Shown in pieces: positions 59,501 to 64,000 of a DNA stretch of 64,000 nt. Where the stretch lies: contig NBBA01000006.1 in the NCBI GenBank assembly GCA_002794785.1, positions 1,736,001 to 1,800,000 of the forward strand, written 5' to 3'. The position numbers and the translations under genes were made by a program. This DNA comes from Coniferiporia sulphurascens (lineage: Eukaryota; Basidiomycota; Agaricomycetes; Hymenochaetales; Hymenochaetaceae). Below the pieces are notes generated by a model. The model saw only the letters and a program-made list of their open reading frames with translations. It did not search any database and was not told the origin of the DNA. Positions within the stretch are counted from its first letter, which is position 1, and each line of letters starts with the position of its first letter.

Positions 59501-61026
59501 CGACGCGACAGACGACGCCAGATCGATCACCCGAATAGAAAACGTCGAGAGACGGATGTGAAGAAAACAGGGACCAGACCGACTCAGTGTGGTGCATGAA
59601 GGTATAAATGCAACGTTGTGGAGAGACAATAGACCAGAGTTTTATAGATGCGTCCGCAGAACCTGTTAGAAGCTGCTGATTGTGTTAGCATGAAGGCAAG
59701 ATGCGGGAAAAAGAAACTCGACGAACGTATCTCGAGTCCTCTGACATCAGGATTGCACGGATATTGTCGGTATGCCCCACAAGCTTCCCCGTCCGTTTTC
59801 CGGAGCGTGGGTCCCAAGTGCGGACGACACGTTCAGGACCGCCTGACGCAATTACATGTCCTAATGGATCGCTTGCGAGTGCGTACACAGAAGATTTTGG
59901 TCCAGGGGACTCTGGTGGAAGTAGAGTCGTTATTGGATCTGCACGCGGCTGAGACAAGTCCCAGAGCTTTATTGTGCGATCGAATGAACCAGAGGCGACC
60001 CAATTACGCTCACGGCTGAATTTGAACAATCAGATTTGTCCGGCGGTGGATTCAGCACAGGTCGGATACCTTTGAGTGAGGCATCTCACATAGTCAGAAT
60101 GAGTGCCTATGATACTGGGCGGAGACGACACCGAACTATGGGGTCTCCAGGCCTTGACGGTGCCATCTGATGAGCCTGAGATGACTGATCACAGAGTTAG
60201 AAATTGCATCGATAAAGGGAGTTATGGTTTGAATCTGACTGAAGCAGACCTTCCCCAGCTCCTGTGAGGGAGTGACGATCTAGTCATGCAAGAGCGGATA
60301 CGACATCGTACCTGTCTGGTTAAGATCGCATAGTAGTATATCGTTGACCCAGTCGGTATGGGCTTGAGTACTTCTTCTATAACCCGTCGGCTATAATAAT
60401 TATGTCACATTTCCGGTACGCCTACCAGTAACATAGAAGTATACCTGTCCTGGTTCAACGCGATTTACATCGATCTCCCAGCGCAATTCGTAAGGGATAT
60501 CATCCTCTTTCGTCCAATACCGTGAACGCCTCCTGCCTCCACTTTCTTTCACATCTCCTATTATATCGCCGTCATTTGTCTGCCATTCATCATCGTCCTC
60601 CTCCTCGTATATAGCGCTGTCTTCTTCTTCGTCCCGTGTCAGTCTCTCCCACCGACCTAATCGACGGCCTCCCGCCTGCATAGCTTCATTGCGTCCTAAG
60701 GAGCGGCGCTTCAACGGAAGTCCCAGGTCCCAACCCATGAGCATTCCATCTCTGCCGCCTGTATAAAGTATGCCCTCTGGACTATCACGTCCGACGAGCT
60801 GAGTGGCCGTATCAAGTGCGAAGGCGGCGACTCCGAGTCTATGCCGAGGATAGTTTGGCCTAAGTTCCGGCTCGTCGCTCGCACCAGCTTCATTAGTAGA
60901 TGGTATGATTAGAGGACCTATTTTCCCATGTCTAGGGGCTCCAAGAGGGGGTAGACTGAGTCTTGGGACGGGGCCAGATGGTGAAGGAATAACGTAGGAC
61001 ACACGCCGACCCGAGGCTGGTGCCAT
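56514..61026 (-). CDS. WDR48 / Bun107-type WD40 protein
   Basis: Family members bind and activate USP1/USP12/USP46-type deubiquitinases. The start [19 protein letters not shown] is followed by [17 protein letters not shown] and [18 protein letters not shown] Ser/Glu-rich acidic loop sits within that first region. Later WD repeats: [15 protein letters not shown] then [66 protein letters not shown], and [20 protein letters not shown]. The ancillary C-terminal part has a second set of SUMO-like-domain features (DUF3337): [20 protein letters not shown] with [17 protein letters not shown] just before the stop TGA at 56514-56516. Long Ser/Pro-rich linkers lie between about 57450 and 59300. The identity is strong at family level; the partner enzyme is inferred. 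Confidence 0.9.
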
Positions 61027-61328
61027 AGATTCCAGAGAGAGCCAAGTAGTATAGATATCAAGCACTAGAGTAGCAAGTCCTCATTCCATCACGCCCAGCT
61101 GGCAATCGTTCCGCATACACCTTGGCCGGCAGAGGCTTAGCTTCAAGTTTTGCAAGTACTGAGTTCGCTTGGCGAATGTTTATTACGTAAGGAAATAAAC
61201 AGGAAATTCTAGGCCTTCCTCCTTGATTTGCCTTTACTTCTCCCCGGTCCTTCCTCGCCGTGTCTCTTTTTTTTCTTTTCGTCTTTGTGTTTCCCTATGT
61301 TCTGAGCTGGCGAACATATATCGCAACT
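61027..61328. promoter_or_regulatory. Divergent promoter, WDR48-type / GT69 gene
   Basis: About 300 bp between opposite start codons. A pyrimidine-rich stretch at about 61222-61300 precedes the GT69 start. No named site is claimed. Confidence 0.45.
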
Positions 61329-63253
61329 ATGCCTGGATTACTCCGCCGACGAAGCCTGACGCGGATATTTTGGATCATTGCGCTCGCTTTTCTTGGCCGC
61401 CTGCTTTTCTTTTCCTCTGCAGCTCCAGAGTCTCCGCAAATACGCCGTCAGGGTGTGCTTGACCTTGTAGCTGGGTCAGATAGGCTCGACGTGCAGAAGT
61501 ATGATTTCCTTCAAGTGCGAATTGGTCGGGACGAACGACCGGACTTCTTGAGCGACGTTATTCATGATGGCGTAAATGACTTCTGGGACCGGTTTGAGAA
61601 GCCCTAGTGAGTCTTAGCGTATTTTTTTTCTTTATCGCGTGTTTTACATCATAACCCGTAGCATTACAGGAAAAGCCACATCCCACATGGACCAGCAAAG
61701 CGTATTGGCAACTATTGAGCAACTCCTCACTTTGAATGGCTGGGTCGCCGCCCTCTGTCCCACTCTCTCGCGGCCGTTCGGACAGAGTGACAATGCTTAT
61801 GATGACCTCGTCCGGTCGAACCACCTCTATTTTGTCGGAATGGTCATTCATTCTGCGGACCACTTCCTCGTTGACCAGCTCGCAGTCATTGTTCAGATGG
61901 CTCGCAGACTGGGCACGCAGAATGTTTTCGTGTCCATGTTGGACTACGATTCGTCTGATTCTACAGAGACGCTTCTGGACCTGTGTGAAGCTGTTCTCAC
62001 TTTACTTGGTGTACCGTTCCGTATCCGCAAAGTCCCGCCCATGACCGACGACCCGGCTGCTGCATATTATCCCCTGGAGGAGGCACACACACGCAATCTC
62101 GTACTAGAGCCTCTTTATGAGCTGTACCAGAAGAGGAAGGTTAAATTCCACCGGGTCATCTGGCTTAAAGGCTTTACGTGTCCGAACGACATTTTCGAGA
62201 CCATCATGGTGAGCCAGGCGAATGACGCCGCTATGGTATGTGGAATGGACTGGGCAGAGCACAACGGCTTTTTCATATTCTCCGACCGCTGGCGTACGCG
62301 CGACATTAATGGGGATCAGTTCCGTCAGTCCAAATCGTCTTCCTCCGCCTCCGCCGGTCCCCCACGCGACCCTGCTGGTGCCGCGCGCTATGGGCAGCAT
62401 CTTCCTTTCCAAGTCTTCTGCTGCGAATCCGGTACGCACGTCATCGACCCTGCGCAAACGTATTACTCCGGTTTGCGCTATCGTGCGGGCACAGAGTTCG
62501 CGAATCTCAGCACCGTAGAGGCCGCGCCACGACGCTCGTCCGATGCGCCATGCCTTGATAGTTCTCAGGCATTCTTCTGCCGCGACCTCTGGCTGAGCGC
62601 CGCACGCGAGGGAGTGCGTGAGGTCGAGCAGCATGCTAGCGCGACGAGCAAGACCGGTGGACTTGGTTTTGGACTCGGCTTCGGCTGGGGTTCGGGTGCA
62701 AAACCCACGGAGGTGCCCGCACCCGCTGGCGCACGCAGACACGCAAAACGCGCAGAAGAAGGCGGACACGCTCAGCGACAGCGGCCGCAGGGCGACGCCG
62801 ATGCGAACGCAGGCTCTGATTTCGATGCGATGCCCGACGATGGGAAGGAGAGGAACCCGGTCCACTTGAACGTGTCGATGAGCCTTCCGACAGCTTTTCA
62901 ATCCCGAATAGCATGTTCCGCCCTGCGCGTATCCTAGTGAACCCGCGATGCGTAACGACATACGCTGGTGTGAGCCACGCACAACTTGCTCTTGATCTCT
63001 TTGGACCAGACAAAGATGAAGATGAGCCCGGTTTACGTGAAAAGTATGTACTGGACGACTGGGAGGGTGCACCCGAGACTTTTGTTTGTCAGGAACAGCG
63101 GTAAGCACTGGTATTATTATTCGCCATTATTACAAAACTTGACATTTTCTTAGGTATACTGGTGGACGGAAAGCGTCCAAAACACAGAGACGTCTGGGTT
63201 TCTCTGTACATGCCGAGTTGGACAGTCCAGAATCTGAGGAGGATATTCCATAG
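61329..63253 (+). CDS. GT69 glycosyltransferase, CAP59/CMT1-like (putative alpha-1,3-mannosyltransferase)
   Basis: Relatives transfer mannose in the secretory pathway; cell-wall or glycan roles are expected in non-capsulated fungi. A type II membrane anchor follows the start (MPGLLRRRSLTRIFWIIALA). Catalytic-domain text: GMVIHSADHFLVDQLAVIVQ, FVSMLDYDSSDSTETLLDLC, VIWLKGFTCPNDIFETI, AMVCGMDWAEHNGFFIFSDR and WRTRDINGDQF. YSGLRYRAGTEFANLSTVEA and the last block ILVNPRCVTTYAGVSHAQLA complete the family signature. The long Gly/Ala/Arg-rich insert (about 62640-62830) is unusual. Reaching the last block from the frame before it requires either a very short intron (about 38 nt, GT at 62874) or a frameshift. 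The stop is at 63251-63253. Confidence 0.82.
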
Positions 63254-64000
63254 AATGTAGACATCTATTTCATTATAGCCCTTTTCTCTGTTGCTGTCGT
63301 CTAATATGTATTATTGCTGCTTGTGCTTGCATTTGTTGACGCCCTTTCCTTCACTGGATTAGTGAATCGTATCTTCAAAGATCATCTCGACAAAGTGACG
63401 GCTCGGAAGGCTTCGAAATCGTCTCGAATATTTGTGCACCTCGGACTCTTCTCCATGATACCATACGCTTCCGGGGGAGACTGATAAGTTGCTGATTGAA
63501 TGAGAGAAGCCGAGCGCAGGTTAGAGATCAATACAGTGGATGTAGAGACGTGTACAGACCTCTATGCGCTCCTTGCTCGTGGGATGCGTGGATTTAAGTC
63601 GTATGGAGCAGGCGAAGCTTTTTCTCGAGAACCGCCAGACGCTGATTTACCCTACGTGTTGGTGGGCACGTTATTCGGATGAACACCAAAAACCAGCAAA
63701 GATAAGTCCAAACATACTCTATTGCAGCCTGAGGATTGAAGCAGGCGCGTGCGCTGAGACGTAAGCCGATTTTATCAGCTACACGTCAGGCGAGTCAAGC
63801 CAAAAGTCAGGAAATATTTATTGCAGAAACAGCAGTTAATGCTATTTGGTTTGCATAGAACATCTGATGAAAATCTCGCACCTTCGAGCTCTTGTTCGTG
63901 CAGACTTGTCGACATTATTTGGTCAAAATTCCAGGATCCCTGTCCTTGCGACTAATAAAGCGCAACGGAAAGAGTATGACATCCTTTGCCTTAGTATACC
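63254..64000. other. Window end, no gene called
   Basis: About 750 bp after the GT69 gene. Two overlapping short frames at 63500-63764 are plausible only as coincidental. Parts of a gene beyond the window may start here, but nothing is supported. Confidence 0.45.

Noticed and set aside
63500..63764. Start of another gene at the window end
   Set aside because: Two overlapping frames with no recognised domain or clear splice pattern; insufficient to call even as partial.

Overview
The window is nuclear DNA of a filamentous basidiomycete, most likely an Agaricomycete. Genes sit close together on both strands and are cut by many introns, mostly 50 to 65 nt, with GT..AG ends and CTAAC/CTRAC branch sites. 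The housekeeping proteins are clearly fungal, and DUF7918-type proteins, a family I know mainly from mushroom-forming fungi, occur in several copies. All exon structures were joined by hand from reading frame, splice sites and family conservation; no alignment was run.

Layout. 0.3-6.4 kb: three tandem minus-strand DUF7918-type genes (A, B, C), with B frameshifted near its 3' end. 7.5-11.4 kb: valyl-tRNA synthetase with a possible in-frame mitochondrial upstream start. 11.8-13.3 kb: a septin (CDC12 type). 13.9-14.7 kb: a small protein with a presequence-like N-terminus. 16.0-18.9 kb: the DEAH helicase PRP43. 19.0-27.2 kb: one full-length but dead LINE retrotransposon flanked by a 13-bp target-site duplication. 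It carries three solo LTRs of one LTR-retrotransposon family, one nested inside another in inverted orientation. 27.6-31.0 kb: two more DUF7918-type genes (D, E) on the plus strand. 32.7-33.6 kb: a glutathione S-transferase that seems to lack its start codon. 35.3-37.7 kb: an unrecognised protein with an F-box-like segment. 39.0-41.0 kb: a secreted six-hairpin glycosidase (GH88/GH105 type). 42.1-46.5 kb: condensin SMC2. 47.0-50.1 kb: a DUF262 protein with very small exons. 50.7-51.4 kb: a one-TM protein. 52.0-54.5 kb: mitochondrial elongation factor G. 54.9-56.3 kb: SEC13. 56.5-61.0 kb: a WDR48/Bun107-type WD40 protein. 61.3-63.3 kb: a GT69 (CAP59/CMT1-like) glycosyltransferase.

The conserved genes serve unrelated core processes: translation in cytosol and mitochondria, septins, splicing and ribosome biogenesis, chromosome condensation, COPII/nuclear pore, deubiquitinase control and mannosylation. 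Three neighbouring pairs are divergent and share short promoters: SMC2/DUF262, MEF1/SEC13 and WDR48/GT69. The accessory part of the window is the DUF7918-type copies plus the retroelement block. Three DUF7918-type copies end in a SUMO-interaction-like tail beside clustered sumoylation-consensus lysines, which is the best lead for undescribed biology here.
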